Below are positions 9,030 through 17,708 of a stretch of DNA of 64,000 nt, in pieces. The stretch is from Aliiroseovarius salicola. GTDB lineage: Bacteria; Pseudomonadota; Alphaproteobacteria; Rhodobacterales; Rhodobacteraceae. Positions within the stretch are counted from its first letter, which is position 1. Each line of letters opens with the position of its first letter. The notes below the pieces were generated by a model. The model did no database searches. It was not told where the DNA came from and saw only the letters and a program-made list of their open reading frames with translations. The translations under genes were made by a program, and so were the position numbers. The stretch spans positions 310,001-374,000 of the forward strand of contig NZ_JAQIIO010000003.1 in the NCBI RefSeq assembly GCF_027891095.1, read 5' to 3'.

Positions 9030-9695
9030 ATGAATGGGCGAGATTTGCAACAATCAGACGCAATAACACTGGTTGGAGGGGGCACATTAAGCAACTCGAT
9101 TCTGAGTGACTGCTTGCGATTTGCCCCACGTTTGGCGGTCGCAGACGGGGCGGCGGATGTGGCGCTGGACTACGGCGTGATGCCGGAATGGGTGCTTGGT
9201 GATCTCGATAGCCTGTCGGATGACGCCCGCGGACGGATTGATCCAGACCGTATCATTGAAACGCCGGATCAGAACAAAACGGATTTTCACAAGGCGCTGG
9301 AGTGGCTCAATGTTCCATTGGTGCTTGGCGTGGGGTTCATGGGAGGACGACTGGACCATGAACTAGCCTGCTACAATGCGCTGGTGCGCACGCCGCGGCG
9401 ATGCGTGTTGGTGGGCGAAGTTGACATCTGCTTCCATGTCCCCCGCGCTCTTTCCCTGTCCCTGCCGGTTGGCACGCGGTTTTCCCTGTTCCCGATGGCA
9501 GAAGTGAAGGGGCATTGTTCTGGGTTAAAATGGCCGGTTGAAGGTCTGACCATGGCACCGTGGGATTGTATCGGTACGTCCAACGAAGTGGTTTGTAAGG
9601 ATATTCACTTGTCGTTTGATCGCCCAGGCATGTTGGTCATTCTGCCCCGCATGTATCTGGGGCCGGTGATCGCGGCCGTGATGGAGCAAGGGTAA
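9030..9695 (+). CDS. Thiamine pyrophosphokinase
   Basis: 221 residues from the chosen ATG at 9030, which follows a CGAGGA ribosome binding site; an in-frame ATG at 8952 would add a 26-residue extension unlike the family. It transfers pyrophosphate from ATP to thiamine to make TPP. Family motifs: GDLDS (57-61), DQNKTDFHKAL (80-90) and GGRLDHEL (105-112), which form the catalytic and metal site. It stands alone and divergent from the acidic-protein gene. No TPP riboswitch-like sequence is visible upstream. Confidence 0.92.
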   Translation: MNGRDLQQSDAITLVGGGTLSNSILSDCLRFAPRLAVADGAADVALDYGVMPEWVLGDLDSLSDDARGRIDPDRIIETPDQNKTDFHKALEWLNVPLVLGVGFMGGRLDHELACYNALVRTPRRCVLVGEVDICFHVPRALSLSLPVGTRFSLFPMAEVKGHCSGLKWPVEGLTMAPWDCIGTSNEVVCKDIHLSFDRPGMLVILPRMYLGPVIAAVMEQG

Positions 9696-9699
9696 ACCT

Positions 9700-9723
9700 G
9701 TCAGGCGTTTTCATGGGCCTGAC
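9700..9723. terminator. Hairpin between convergent genes
   Basis: Inverted repeat GTCAGGC / GCCTGAC (9700-9706 and 9717-9723), placed exactly where the thiamine gene ends and overlapping the 3' end of the convergent transporter gene. Probably a shared terminator without a long T run. Confidence 0.5.
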
Positions 9724-10591
9724 GGTGCTCTCTCGCAATCACATAGAGACCAGCACCCACAGTAATCACGATCCCCAGTGCCGCCAGCCCGTTGGGCAGG
9801 TCTTTGAAAAACAACCATCCCATCAGCGTGGCAAAGGGAATTTCGAGATACTGCATCGGGGCCAGTGTGGCAGAGGGCGCGAAGCGCAGGCTGGCGGTCA
9901 TCAGGACGGCTGAAACCGTGCCCACAACTCCAAACAGGATGAGCTCAGGCAGCAAGCTGGCGGAAGGGAGGATGTCACTCCCGACAAAGAAACAAGTCGG
10001 GACCAGCAGCATTGCACCCAGATACCCGTTGATGACCTGGACCGCGAGCGGGTCGATCTGATGTGAGATACGCCGGGTGATCAGGGCAAAGATTGCAAAC
10101 CCCAAAGCCACCCCCAATGGCATCAGGGCCGTGGCCCCGACCGCAATGAAATTCGGCTGGACCACCAGAAGGGTGCCAACAAATCCAACCGCCGCCGCAC
10201 CAAATCGGTGGGGTCCAACATGTTCGCCCAGAAAGACATGCCCCAACCCCAACATGAGGAACGGCGCAACAAAGGCGATTGCCACTGCATCTGCCAGCGG
10301 TAGGAAACGCAAGGACTGATACATCAGGGCCATGGCGATGATCAGAACCAATGCGCGGACCAACACCCAGAGAAATAGTCCTTCAGGAATGGCGCAGGAC
10401 ACGCCACGCCATTTCAGCCAAGGATAAAGCAGCAGCGGGAACAGAAACCGCAGGGTGATCAGAAAGAGCAAAGCAACCTCTACCCCCAGCATCTTGGCCT
10501 GCGCGTCCGACAGCGGCACCAACATGCAAAAGCCCAGCATCAACATGATGCCAAAGAGCGGGCGATCATATGGAGAGGGTGGATTGGTCAT
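9701..10591 (-). CDS. DMT/EamA family transporter
   Basis: 296 residues of almost continuous hydrophobic segments, about ten membrane helices in two five-helix EamA repeats. The first repeat carries the typical FVAPFLMLGLGHVFLGE-like loop (PFLMLGLGHVFLGEH), and the second the matching APMQYLEIPFATLMGWLFF. Such proteins are inner-membrane exporters of metabolites or amino acids. The substrate cannot be read from sequence. Single gene, convergent with the thiamine kinase gene. Confidence 0.9.
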   Translation of the reverse strand: MTNPPSPYDRPLFGIMLMLGFCMLVPLSDAQAKMLGVEVALLFLITLRFLFPLLLYPWLKWRGVSCAIPEGLFLWVLVRALVLIIAMALMYQSLRFLPLADAVAIAFVAPFLMLGLGHVFLGEHVGPHRFGAAAVGFVGTLLVVQPNFIAVGATALMPLGVALGFAIFALITRRISHQIDPLAVQVINGYLGAMLLVPTCFFVGSDILPSASLLPELILFGVVGTVSAVLMTASLRFAPSATLAPMQYLEIPFATLMGWLFFKDLPNGLAALGIVITVGAGLYVIAREHRQAHENA

Positions 10592-10644
10592 GAGGCGACC
10601 CTAGGCCGCCCCAAAATGAAGTCAATTGTTGATCTGCTGTTCTG

Positions 10645-12024
10645 TCAGCAGTTCGGTACGTTCACGGCCAAACCGCCAAGAGAAGTCTCTTTATACTTCT
10701 CCATCATATCCTGTCCGGTTTCGAACATGGTCTTCACGCAGGCATCCAGGGGCACGAAATGCGTGCCATCCCCCCGCAGTGCAAGCGATGCCGCAGATAC
10801 CGCCTTGATCGCACCAAGACCGTTGCGTTCGATGCAGGGCACTTGCACCAGGCCTTTGACCGGGTCGCAGGTCAGGCCCAAATGGTGTTCCAGCGCAATT
10901 TCAGCAGCGTTCTCCACCTGCATCGACGTGCCGCCCATCACGGCACAAAGACCGGCGGCGGCCATCGCGCTTGCTGATCCGACTTCGGCCTGACACCCCG
11001 CTTCAGCCCCGGAAATTGACGCGTTGTGTTTGACGATCCCGCCAATGGCAGAGGCTGTCAGAAGAAACTCGTCAATCTTGCCGCGACTGGCGCCTGGAAC
11101 ATGGTGCAGCCAATACATGATGACTGCAGGAAGAACCCCAGCAGCACCATTGGTCGGCGCGGTTACAACCTGTCCCCCGGCGGCATTTTCCTCGTTCACC
11201 GCCATGGCATAGACGCTCATCCAGTCATTGATGGTGTGGGGCGCGGTCAGGTTCAGACCCGCTTCTGCCTTTAGCGCTTCATGGATGTTGCGCGCGCGGC
11301 GCTTGACCGACAGGCCGCCGGGCAGGATACCGTCGCGCTCAAGCCCACGAGTAATGCAATCCTCCATCACCTGCCACAAACGCTCGATCCCGCTGTTCAG
11401 GCTGGCAGGCCCCATGTGTTCCAACTCATTGGCGCGCTTCATCTCTGCAATCGATTTGCCGGATTTAGCGGCCATCTCAAGCATTTGAGCAGCAGTTTCA
11501 AACGGGTAGGGATGAGTTTTTGCGTCTGCCTTGTCCCGGATCGGTTCTTCCGACTGTTCGGCTTCGGTCACCACAAACCCGCCTCCGATCGAGTAATAGG
11601 TTTCGCGCACAACCACGTCACCCTGCGCATCGGTGGCCATCAGTACCATGCCATTGGCATGGCCGGGCAGGGGGTGATCATAGTCAAATATCAGATCCGA
11701 TTTCGGATCGAAATTCAGTGTTCCCAGCCCCTCAGGGCTGACCGATTTGGTGGCTTCGATCTGAGCCAGGCACTCTTCTGCCGCAGCATGTTCGTAGCTG
11801 TCGGGCAGAAATCCGGCGAGGCCTAATATGGTCGCCCGATCTGTGGCATGCCCGACACCGGTAAAGGCCAGAGAACCGTGCAGCGACGCCCGCAATCCTG
11901 CCACTTGAAACGGCTGCTCTCGCAGAAGATCAAGGAAGCGGCCACCGGCCACCATTGGTCCCATCGTGTGGGACGAACTGGGGCCAACCCCAACTTTGAA
12001 CATGTCGAAGACAGACAGAAACAT
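10645..12024 (-). CDS. sdaA: L-serine ammonia-lyase (iron-sulfur)
   Basis: 459 residues, the single-chain form. It deaminates L-serine to pyruvate using a [4Fe-4S] cluster. The beta-domain motif [11 protein letters not shown] (about 14-24) is present, as are the cluster cysteines of the alpha domain in [12 protein letters not shown] and [13 protein letters not shown]. The C-terminal [10 protein letters not shown] tail ends in the conserved cysteine known to cap the cluster in this family. Ribosome binding site GAGGG upstream. Serine deamination could link to the C1 folate genes farther right, but they are not in the same operon. Confidence 0.96.
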   Translation of the reverse strand: MFLSVFDMFKVGVGPSSSHTMGPMVAGGRFLDLLREQPFQVAGLRASLHGSLAFTGVGHATDRATILGLAGFLPDSYEHAAAEECLAQIEATKSVSPEGLGTLNFDPKSDLIFDYDHPLPGHANGMVLMATDAQGDVVVRETYYSIGGGFVVTEAEQSEEPIRDKADAKTHPYPFETAAQMLEMAAKSGKSIAEMKRANELEHMGPASLNSGIERLWQVMEDCITRGLERDGILPGGLSVKRRARNIHEALKAEAGLNLTAPHTINDWMSVYAMAVNEENAAGGQVVTAPTNGAAGVLPAVIMYWLHHVPGASRGKIDEFLLTASAIGGIVKHNASISGAEAGCQAEVGSASAMAAAGLCAVMGGTSMQVENAAEIALEHHLGLTCDPVKGLVQVPCIERNGLGAIKAVSAASLALRGDGTHFVPLDACVKTMFETGQDMMEKYKETSLGGLAVNVPNC

Positions 12025-12103
12025 GAGACCCTCGCGCGTTTTAGTCCACCAAGCATGGAGACATTTTCAATCCGAAGAGGGGCAGAAAGCGACATTTTCC
12101 TGC

Positions 12104-12457
12104 TTAGTCAGGACGTGTCAGGATGAAAGCAGCCCCAGCAGAGATCAAAACCCCTTGCAAAACGAGCACCCAAAGCGGCAATCCCTTCCAGATCGAAAAG
12201 GCAATGACCAGTGCCATCATGCTTGTGGCCAGCACCTTCGCGCGCCGTGAAATCGCGCCCCGTTCTTCCCAGTCGCGGATGGGCGGTCCAAAATGAGCGT
12301 GTTCAATCAACCAGTTGCGCGCCCTGGGGCTTGACTTGCCAAAGGCGAATGCAGCCACAAGCAGAAATGGCGTAGTCGGGAGCACCGGCAATACGATCCC
12401 CAGAACCCCCAAACCCACCGCGCCCCAGCCAAGGGCTATGTAGAAAAATCTGCTCAT
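12104..12457 (-). CDS. YbaN-like DUF454 membrane protein
   Basis: 117 residues with about three hydrophobic segments. Its N-terminal half (GWGAVGLGVLGIVLPVLPTTPFLL) is the DUF454/YbaN signature, followed by FAFGKSSPRARNWLI and HFGPPIRDW. Inner-membrane protein of unknown function. It lies upstream of sdaA on the same strand and could be co-transcribed with it. Confidence 0.9.
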   Translation of the reverse strand: MSRFFYIALGWGAVGLGVLGIVLPVLPTTPFLLVAAFAFGKSSPRARNWLIEHAHFGPPIRDWEERGAISRRAKVLATSMMALVIAFSIWKGLPLWVLVLQGVLISAGAAFILTRPD

Positions 12458-12554
12458 GCCGTTTGTCGCGCTCCAAAACGACTGTATCTTGCGTCATGCT
12501 GGTCCAACAGGCATGGATTGTCCAGATGCGCCGGGTAAATATATAACCCCTTAT

Positions 12555-12610
12555 TTTCCTTCTGAAAATACCTCGGGGTGAGTGCGAATGCACGAGGGGC
12601 AGAGCCCCTT
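12555..12610. repeat. Intergenic motif GAAAATACCTCGGGG plus hairpin
   Basis: An A-rich/GC-rich block GAAAATACCTCGGGGTGAG followed by the small hairpin AGGGGCAGAGCCCCT (GGGGC 12596-12600, GCCCC 12604-12608). I recall similar blocks between genes in Rhodobacteraceae. It sits between the ybaN-like gene and rpiA and may be a terminator or processing site. Confidence 0.45.
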
Positions 12611-12686
12611 CTCGACTTCCCCCTCGCCAGAAGGTCTGTTCTCTTTTATAAACACTTCCAAAATCGCACCAAAGGAAGACGCTGCC

Positions 12687-13469
12687 ATGTCCGGGGAATT
12701 GTCACCAATCGACACCGCCAAATTTGTAGCTGCAAAGCGGGCGGTGGAGTTTGTTGAAGATGGGATGCGCGTAGGGTTGGGAACCGGGTCGACGGCGGCC
12801 TGGATGGTGCGCTGCCTCGGGGAGCTGGTGCGCGAAGCGGGGTTGACGGTCACAGGAGTACCCACCTCGTCGCGCACGGCCGATCTGGCGCGGCAACAAG
12901 GCATCAAGGTGGTCAGTCTGGACGAGGCCAAATGGCTGGATCTCACCATTGATGGCACGGATGAATTTGATGCGGATCTTTGTCTGATCAAAGGCGGCGG
13001 TGGGGTGCATCTCCTTGAAAAGATTGTCGCAACAGCGTCTGACCGGATGGTGGTGATTGCCGACCCCTCGAAGTCCGTGGATCAACTGGGCGCCTTTCCA
13101 TTGCCCATCGAAGTGATCCCGTTTGGCTGGCAGACCTCAAAAAGTCTGGTCGAGGAATTACTCACCTCAATGGATGTTCTGGGACAAACCACAACGCTGC
13201 GGATGAACGGCGATCGCCCGTTCATTTCGGACGAGGGGAACTATATCATCGACCTGCACCTGAAGCGCATCGGTGATCCTCGCCGCCTGTCGATGGTGCT
13301 CAACCAGATCCCCGGTGTGGTGGAAAACGGGTTGTTCATCGACATCTGCGATGTGGTGGTGGTTGGTCATGGTGACGGGCGCGTCGAGGTGTCCGACATC
13401 AATGAAGGCACGTTCGAAGAAGACCGGATCGAGTTCGTGGATACCGATAATATCTTTAAAGATGTGTAG
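12687..13469 (+). CDS. rpiA: Ribose-5-phosphate isomerase A
   Basis: 260 residues. It interconverts ribose 5-phosphate and ribulose 5-phosphate in the pentose phosphate pathway. Motifs: GLGTGSTA (30-37, phosphate binding), DGTDEFD (89-95) and KGGGG with EK after it (102-112, catalytic Glu region). The start at 12687 is preceded by AAAGGAAG; the frame is open from 12582, but that part covers the intergenic hairpin motif. The last codons include the first of several CTTTAAAG palindromes. The gene is followed by an AT-rich spacer and gor. Confidence 0.96.
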   Translation: MSGELSPIDTAKFVAAKRAVEFVEDGMRVGLGTGSTAAWMVRCLGELVREAGLTVTGVPTSSRTADLARQQGIKVVSLDEAKWLDLTIDGTDEFDADLCLIKGGGGVHLLEKIVATASDRMVVIADPSKSVDQLGAFPLPIEVIPFGWQTSKSLVEELLTSMDVLGQTTTLRMNGDRPFISDEGNYIIDLHLKRIGDPRRLSMVLNQIPGVVENGLFIDICDVVVVGHGDGRVEVSDINEGTFEEDRIEFVDTDNIFKDV

Positions 13470-13534
13470 GGTTGCGAAGGCAAAACTTTAAAGTCTTTAA
13501 AGAGGCAAACGGGCAAAGTTTAAACTCTTTAAAG
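13454..13534. repeat. Cluster of CTTTAAAG palindromes
   Basis: The 8-bp palindrome CTTTAAAG occurs at 13454, 13486, 13495 and 13527, plus a related GTTTAAAC at 13518, all within 81 bp around the rpiA stop codon. The last two pairs look like a duplicated module (GGCAAA, then two palindromes 8-9 bp apart). Confidence 0.85.
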
Positions 13535-13770
13535 CGGATCATGCGGGCACTTGGTGGCAGAGCAATTATGCGTTTTGCTTCCGGCGGGGATATTTCATGG
13601 ACCAAAGATGGACCAATGTGCTCATTCACACTCAAGGCACGCCTTTGTGATTGATAGGGCGGAATTTTGGGGGATGTGGGCTGGAAACTGCTGTGCAGAA
13701 TCCCTAGTTTCTCGGAAATGAAAATCTGGCCAGAAAAATGAAGGCCTGTGAAGTTGGGGAACGGCAAACC
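13470..13770. other. Spacer rpiA / gor
   Basis: 301 bp without a convincing gene. It holds the CTTTAAAG cluster at its left and the GCTTCCGGCGGGGATATTT motif at 13577-13595. A gor promoter is expected in the right half. Confidence 0.6.
13577..13595 (+). repeat. Intergenic motif GCYTCCGGCGGGGATATTT, copy 1
   Basis: Identical in 18 of 19 positions to the copy at 24920-24938 just after ruvB. Both are followed by (C)ATGG and a purine-rich stretch. Confidence 0.85.
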
Positions 13771-15135
13771 ATGAGCGATTTCGACTATGACCTCTTTGTG
13801 ATCGGCGGTGGTTCGGGCGGCGTGCGCGCGGGCCGGGTGGCGGCTGAAGGTGGGGCCAAGGTGGGGCTGGCGGAAGAGTTCCGCATGGGTGGCACCTGTG
13901 TGATCCGCGGCTGTGTGCCGAAAAAACTGATGGTCTTTGCATCCCACTATGGCCCGGCTGCTGAAGAGGCCGCAAAATACGGCTGGAAGGGCAATGACGC
14001 GGGTGCTTTTGACTGGGGTCTGTTCCAGCCAATGTTGCATGCAGAGCTGGACCGACTGGAAGGGATCTATCAGCGTAATCTGGGCAATTCTGGTGCCGAT
14101 ATCTTCAATGCCCGTGCCGTGGTGAAAGACGCACATACGGTTGAGCTGTCCACCGGCGAGCGCTTTAGCGCCAAGCACATTCTTGTCGCCACCGGCGGGC
14201 GGCCCTTCCTGCCGAACACTCCGGGAGCGCAGGAACTGGGGATTACCTCGAACGAGGTTTTCAACCTCGACAGTTTCCCCGAACGCATCCTGATTGTCGG
14301 CGGCGGCTATATCGCCTGTGAATTCGCCTGTATTTTCAATGGCCTTGGTGCAAATGTAGCGCAATGGTATCGCGGGGCGCAGATCCTGCGCGGTTTCGAC
14401 GGCGAGGTGCGCGGATTTCTGGCCGAACATATTCGCGAACGTGGTGTCGACCTGCATGTGGGGCTTGAAGTCGAGCGGATGGAACGCCGCGATGGCCGCA
14501 TCTGGGTCAAGGGCACCGACGGGCGTGAAGAGATCTATGATCAGGTGCTTTTTGCCACCGGTCGTGTGCCCAACACCGACGGGCTTGGGCTGGAAGAGAT
14601 CGGTGTCAAACTTGGGCGTTCGGGCGAGGTTGTGGTGGATGACTATTCGCAATCCGCAGTGCCTTCAATTTTTGCGGTGGGGGATGTGACCAACCGGATC
14701 AACCTGACCCCTGTGGCGATCCGCGAGGCAGTGGCTTTTGTGGAAACGGTGTTTAAAGGAAATCCGACCAAGCTTGACCATGAAAATGTTGCCTCGGCCG
14801 TGTTCACCCAACCGGAATATGGCACTGTGGGCATGGGTGAGGAAGAGGCGCGGGAGCTTGAGAAAATCGATGTCTACACCGCGGCTTTCCGCCCGATGCA
14901 ATCTAGCTTTATCAGCTCGGATGAGCGGGTGTTGTTCAAGCTGGTGGTGAGCCAGGCAAGCCAGAAAGTGCTGGGAGTACATATCGTTGGCCCCGGTGCA
15001 GGTGAAATGATTCAGCTTACCGCTGTTGCGGTGAAGATGGGCGCCACCAAGGAAGATTTTGATCGCGCGGTGGCGGTGCATCCGACCATGTCGGAAGAGA
15101 TTGTATTGATGAAATCGCCGACGCGAAGCGATTGA
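13771..15135 (+). CDS. gor: Glutathione-disulfide reductase
   Basis: 454 residues. FAD enzyme that reduces GSSG with NADPH. FAD motif GGGSGGVRAG (12-21), redox cysteines in GGTCVIRGCVPKK (C43 and C48), an NADPH Rossmann motif GGGYIACEFA near residue 174, and the C-terminal AVHPTMSEE with the catalytic His-Glu pair. The ATG at 13771 is chosen because TTGGGGA precedes it and it places the FAD motif at the usual distance; an ATG at 13738 is less likely. It is the first gene of a stress-related run with hflKC and degP. Confidence 0.95.
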   Translation: MSDFDYDLFVIGGGSGGVRAGRVAAEGGAKVGLAEEFRMGGTCVIRGCVPKKLMVFASHYGPAAEEAAKYGWKGNDAGAFDWGLFQPMLHAELDRLEGIYQRNLGNSGADIFNARAVVKDAHTVELSTGERFSAKHILVATGGRPFLPNTPGAQELGITSNEVFNLDSFPERILIVGGGYIACEFACIFNGLGANVAQWYRGAQILRGFDGEVRGFLAEHIRERGVDLHVGLEVERMERRDGRIWVKGTDGREEIYDQVLFATGRVPNTDGLGLEEIGVKLGRSGEVVVDDYSQSAVPSIFAVGDVTNRINLTPVAIREAVAFVETVFKGNPTKLDHENVASAVFTQPEYGTVGMGEEEARELEKIDVYTAAFRPMQSSFISSDERVLFKLVVSQASQKVLGVHIVGPGAGEMIQLTAVAVKMGATKEDFDRAVAVHPTMSEEIVLMKSPTRSD

Positions 15136-15172
15136 GGTACCGTTCTGATCGGTGTTGATAAATGGTTTGGAA

Positions 15173-15198
15173 GCGCGCGCCGGTCGGTGCGCGTTTTT
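15173..15198 (+). terminator. Terminator after gor
   Basis: Stem CGCGC / GCGCG (15174-15178 and 15189-15193) followed by five Ts. Confidence 0.7.
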
Positions 15199-15236
15199 AT
15201 TTAGGGCTTGCGACCGGGTGTTGAGTTTTCATTTTA

Positions 15237-15256
15237 CTAGAAAACTAGAAAACTAG
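15237..15256 (+). repeat. CTAGAAAA tandem array 2 (3 cores)
   Basis: CTAG at 15237, 15245 and 15253 in 8-bp register. The last unit continues into TTTTCTGGTTTT, which makes a perfect 16-bp palindrome AGAAAACTAGTTTTCT (15247-15262 region). It lies about 130 bp 5' of hflK and shares its 3' box with array 1. Confidence 0.93.
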
Positions 15257-15389
15257 TTTTCTGGTTTTTTGCCAAAATCGAATTTTCACAGCTGGAAATG
15301 TTCCGCAACGCCGGGCTTTGACTTGAAAAACTGCGCACGAAAGTCCAGTTATTGTGCCGAAGCTTTGACCAAACAAGGATAACAACCAT

Positions 15390-16526
15390 ATGGCCAGCGA
15401 TAATGGCGGCCCCTGGGGCGGCGGTGGCAACCGCGGCGGCTCGGGAGGCAATAAAGGCGGCAACGACGACGGTGGGCGCCCACCGCATCGTCCGGGAGAC
15501 CAACCGCCGATCCCCGAAATCGACGAATTGATGAAAAAAGGGCAGGAGCAACTGCGCGTTCTGATGGGCGGTCGCTCCGATGGTCGTCGCGGCGGTTCCG
15601 GACGCGGTACGGGTGGAGGTGGCATTGGCCGTGGCACCCTGCTTTTGGGGGCTTTGGCCGCCGCAGGCCTCTGGGTATTTGCCAGTTTTTATCGGGTCGA
15701 CACGTCTGAACAATCCGTTGAACAGCTCTTTGGTGCCCGCTACGGCGTTGGGCAAGAGGGTTTGAACTTTGCTCCCTGGCCGGTTGTGACCAAGGAAATC
15801 TATCCGGTCACCCGCGAAAACATCATCAACATTGGTGAAGGCAACTCTGGCCTGATGCTGACCGGGGATGAAAATATCGTTGATATCGACTTCCAGGTGG
15901 TCTGGAACATCTCGAATATCGAAGAGTTCATCTATAACCTCGCGGCCCCCGAAAACACCATTCGCGCCGTGTCGGAATCAGTCATGCGCGAGATTATCGC
16001 GCGTTCGCTGTTGGGGCCGATCCTGACCTCGGATCGGGGCGTTATTCAGCAGGAGCTGCAAGACCTGATCCAGCAGACGCTCGACGGCTATGAAGCTGGC
16101 GTGAACATCGTGCGTGTGAACTTTGACCGTGCCGACCCGCCGCGTGAAGTGATCGACAGTTTCCGTGAGGTGCAAGCCGCTGAGCAAACCCGAGACACGT
16201 TGCAGAAACAGGCCGACGCCTATGCAAACCGTGTGGTTGCTGCCGCGCGTGGTGAAGCTGCTCAGCTTCTGGAAGAAGCGGAAGGGTATCGCGCCAAGGT
16301 CGTGAATGAGGCCGAAGGTGAAGCCGCACGCTTCCTGGCCGTTTACGAAGAATACCTGAAGGCCGAAGACATCACCCGCAAACGCCTTTACCTCGAGACC
16401 CTCGAAAAGGTCATGGGGTCGGTGAACAAGGTGATCATTGACGGGGCTGTAGGTGGAGAAGGGGGCGTGGTGCCTTACCTGCCGCTCAATGAACTGAACA
16501 AGCAAAGCAGCGGAGGGTCGAACTGA
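15390..16526 (+). CDS. hflK: FtsH protease modulator HflK
   Basis: 378 residues. Type II membrane protein of the SPFH/prohibitin family which, with HflC, forms a periplasmic cage around FtsH. A Gly/Asn-rich N-terminal tail (1-85) with repeated GG is followed by a single membrane helix near 81-100, then YRVDTSEQSVEQLFG and the SPFH domain, with the coiled-coil region AAEQTRDTLQKQADAYANRV at about 265-290. The glycine-rich N-terminus is usual for HflK. The stop overlaps the hflC start (TGATG). CTAGAAAA array 2 lies upstream. Confidence 0.95.
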   Translation: MASDNGGPWGGGGNRGGSGGNKGGNDDGGRPPHRPGDQPPIPEIDELMKKGQEQLRVLMGGRSDGRRGGSGRGTGGGGIGRGTLLLGALAAAGLWVFASFYRVDTSEQSVEQLFGARYGVGQEGLNFAPWPVVTKEIYPVTRENIINIGEGNSGLMLTGDENIVDIDFQVVWNISNIEEFIYNLAAPENTIRAVSESVMREIIARSLLGPILTSDRGVIQQELQDLIQQTLDGYEAGVNIVRVNFDRADPPREVIDSFREVQAAEQTRDTLQKQADAYANRVVAAARGEAAQLLEEAEGYRAKVVNEAEGEAARFLAVYEEYLKAEDITRKRLYLETLEKVMGSVNKVIIDGAVGGEGGVVPYLPLNELNKQSSGGSN

Positions 16527-17398
16527 TGCGTAAGACGCAATTGACTATCGGTGCACTTGTTGTGGCCACGGCGGCCGTCTTTCAGGCCATCTACATCGTG
16601 GATGAACGCGAAACTGCGTTGGAACTGCGCTTTGGTGAGGTGAAGGAAGAAGTTCGTAATCCGGGGCTTTACTTCAAAGTGCCGCTGATCGATGAGGTCG
16701 TGAAATATGATGACCGGATCCTGCCGCTGGACACCCGCAAGCTTGAAGTGACGCCGGCAGATGGACGCCGTCTGGAAGTTGATGCCTTTGCTCGCTGGCG
16801 CATTATTGACGCCAAGGAGTTCCGCCGTTCGGTGGGGGCGGGTGGCATTGACGGTGCAGCCTCGCGCTTGGAACGCATCCTGAACGCAGAACTGCGTGCG
16901 GTTCTGGGTAAGGTCAATTCTGGGGTTGTTCTTTCAGCTGACCGGATCCTTCTCATGAACCAGATCCGTGATCGGGCCCGCAGCCAATCGGTTGACCTCG
17001 GGATCGAAGTGGTCGACGTGCGGATCAAAAGCGCCGACCTGCCGCAGCAAAACCTCGAAGCCACCTTCGAGCGGATGCGGGCTGAACGTCAGCGTCTGGC
17101 CGCAGATGAGATCGCCCGTGGTAATGAGGCGGCCCAACGTCTTCGCGCCACGGCGGACCGGACCGTGGTCGAAACCACATCCGAGGCCCGCAAGAACGCC
17201 CAGATCATCCGTGGTGAAGCAGATGCTCGCCGCAATGGGATCCTGGCAGAGGCGCTGGGCCGTGATGCGGAGTTCTATACCTTCCTGCGTTCGCTTCAGG
17301 CCTATGAAACCTCGCTCGGCGGAGATAACTCTTCGCTGGTCATCTCACCGGATAGCGAGTTTTTTGACTATCTGAAGTCTGAGGGCGGCCGTCCGTGA
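16526..17398 (+). CDS. hflC: FtsH protease modulator HflC
   Basis: 290 residues. Partner of HflK: one N-terminal membrane helix (about 5-23), then IVDERETALELRFGEV and an SPFH domain with PGLYFKVPLID, followed by a long helical segment rich in Glu, Arg and Ala (about 170-235). The ATG overlaps the hflK stop codon and the stop overlaps the next GTG start, so the three genes are translationally coupled. Confidence 0.95.
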   Translation: MRKTQLTIGALVVATAAVFQAIYIVDERETALELRFGEVKEEVRNPGLYFKVPLIDEVVKYDDRILPLDTRKLEVTPADGRRLEVDAFARWRIIDAKEFRRSVGAGGIDGAASRLERILNAELRAVLGKVNSGVVLSADRILLMNQIRDRARSQSVDLGIEVVDVRIKSADLPQQNLEATFERMRAERQRLAADEIARGNEAAQRLRATADRTVVETTSEARKNAQIIRGEADARRNGILAEALGRDAEFYTFLRSLQAYETSLGGDNSSLVISPDSEFFDYLKSEGGRP

Positions 17399-17580
17399 GC
17401 CTTGTCTTACTAGGCATCGGGCTTGTGCTCGTGATTGAGGGGCTGGTGTTCGCACTGGCCCCTTCGCGTTTGGATGATCTGGTCGCCGCCATCAACGAAC
17501 TTTCGCGCGATCAAAGACGCCTGATCGGGCTGGGTGCCGTGGCGCTGGGTGCGCTGCTGGTCTGGCTGTCACAAGGGTGA
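17395..17580 (+). CDS. DUF2065 (YjeT-like) membrane protein
   Basis: 61 residues, GTG start overlapping the hflC stop codon. Two hydrophobic helices (about 3-22 and 42-59) flank a short polar segment with SRLDDLVAAINELSRDQRR, which fits the DUF2065/YjeT family that typically follows hflC in proteobacteria. Function unknown; the coupling suggests a role with the HflKC-FtsH complex. Confidence 0.88.
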   Translation: MSLVLLGIGLVLVIEGLVFALAPSRLDDLVAAINELSRDQRRLIGLGAVALGALLVWLSQG

Positions 17581-17708
17581 CACGCATGGCATAGATGTCA
17601 CGCTCCCTGTTTTTGGTCGTAAAATGGTCTAATTCTTAACTTAACTAGGTTATGAATATCGCGAAATTTGGTGCGAAGACGACAGTGTATTAGTGTGGAG
17701 ATCTTACG

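Noticed and set aside
12458-12686. Extended rpiA start at 12582
   Set aside because: That ATG lies in the repeated intergenic hairpin block; the ATG at 12687 has a ribosome binding site and the family's normal N-terminus.
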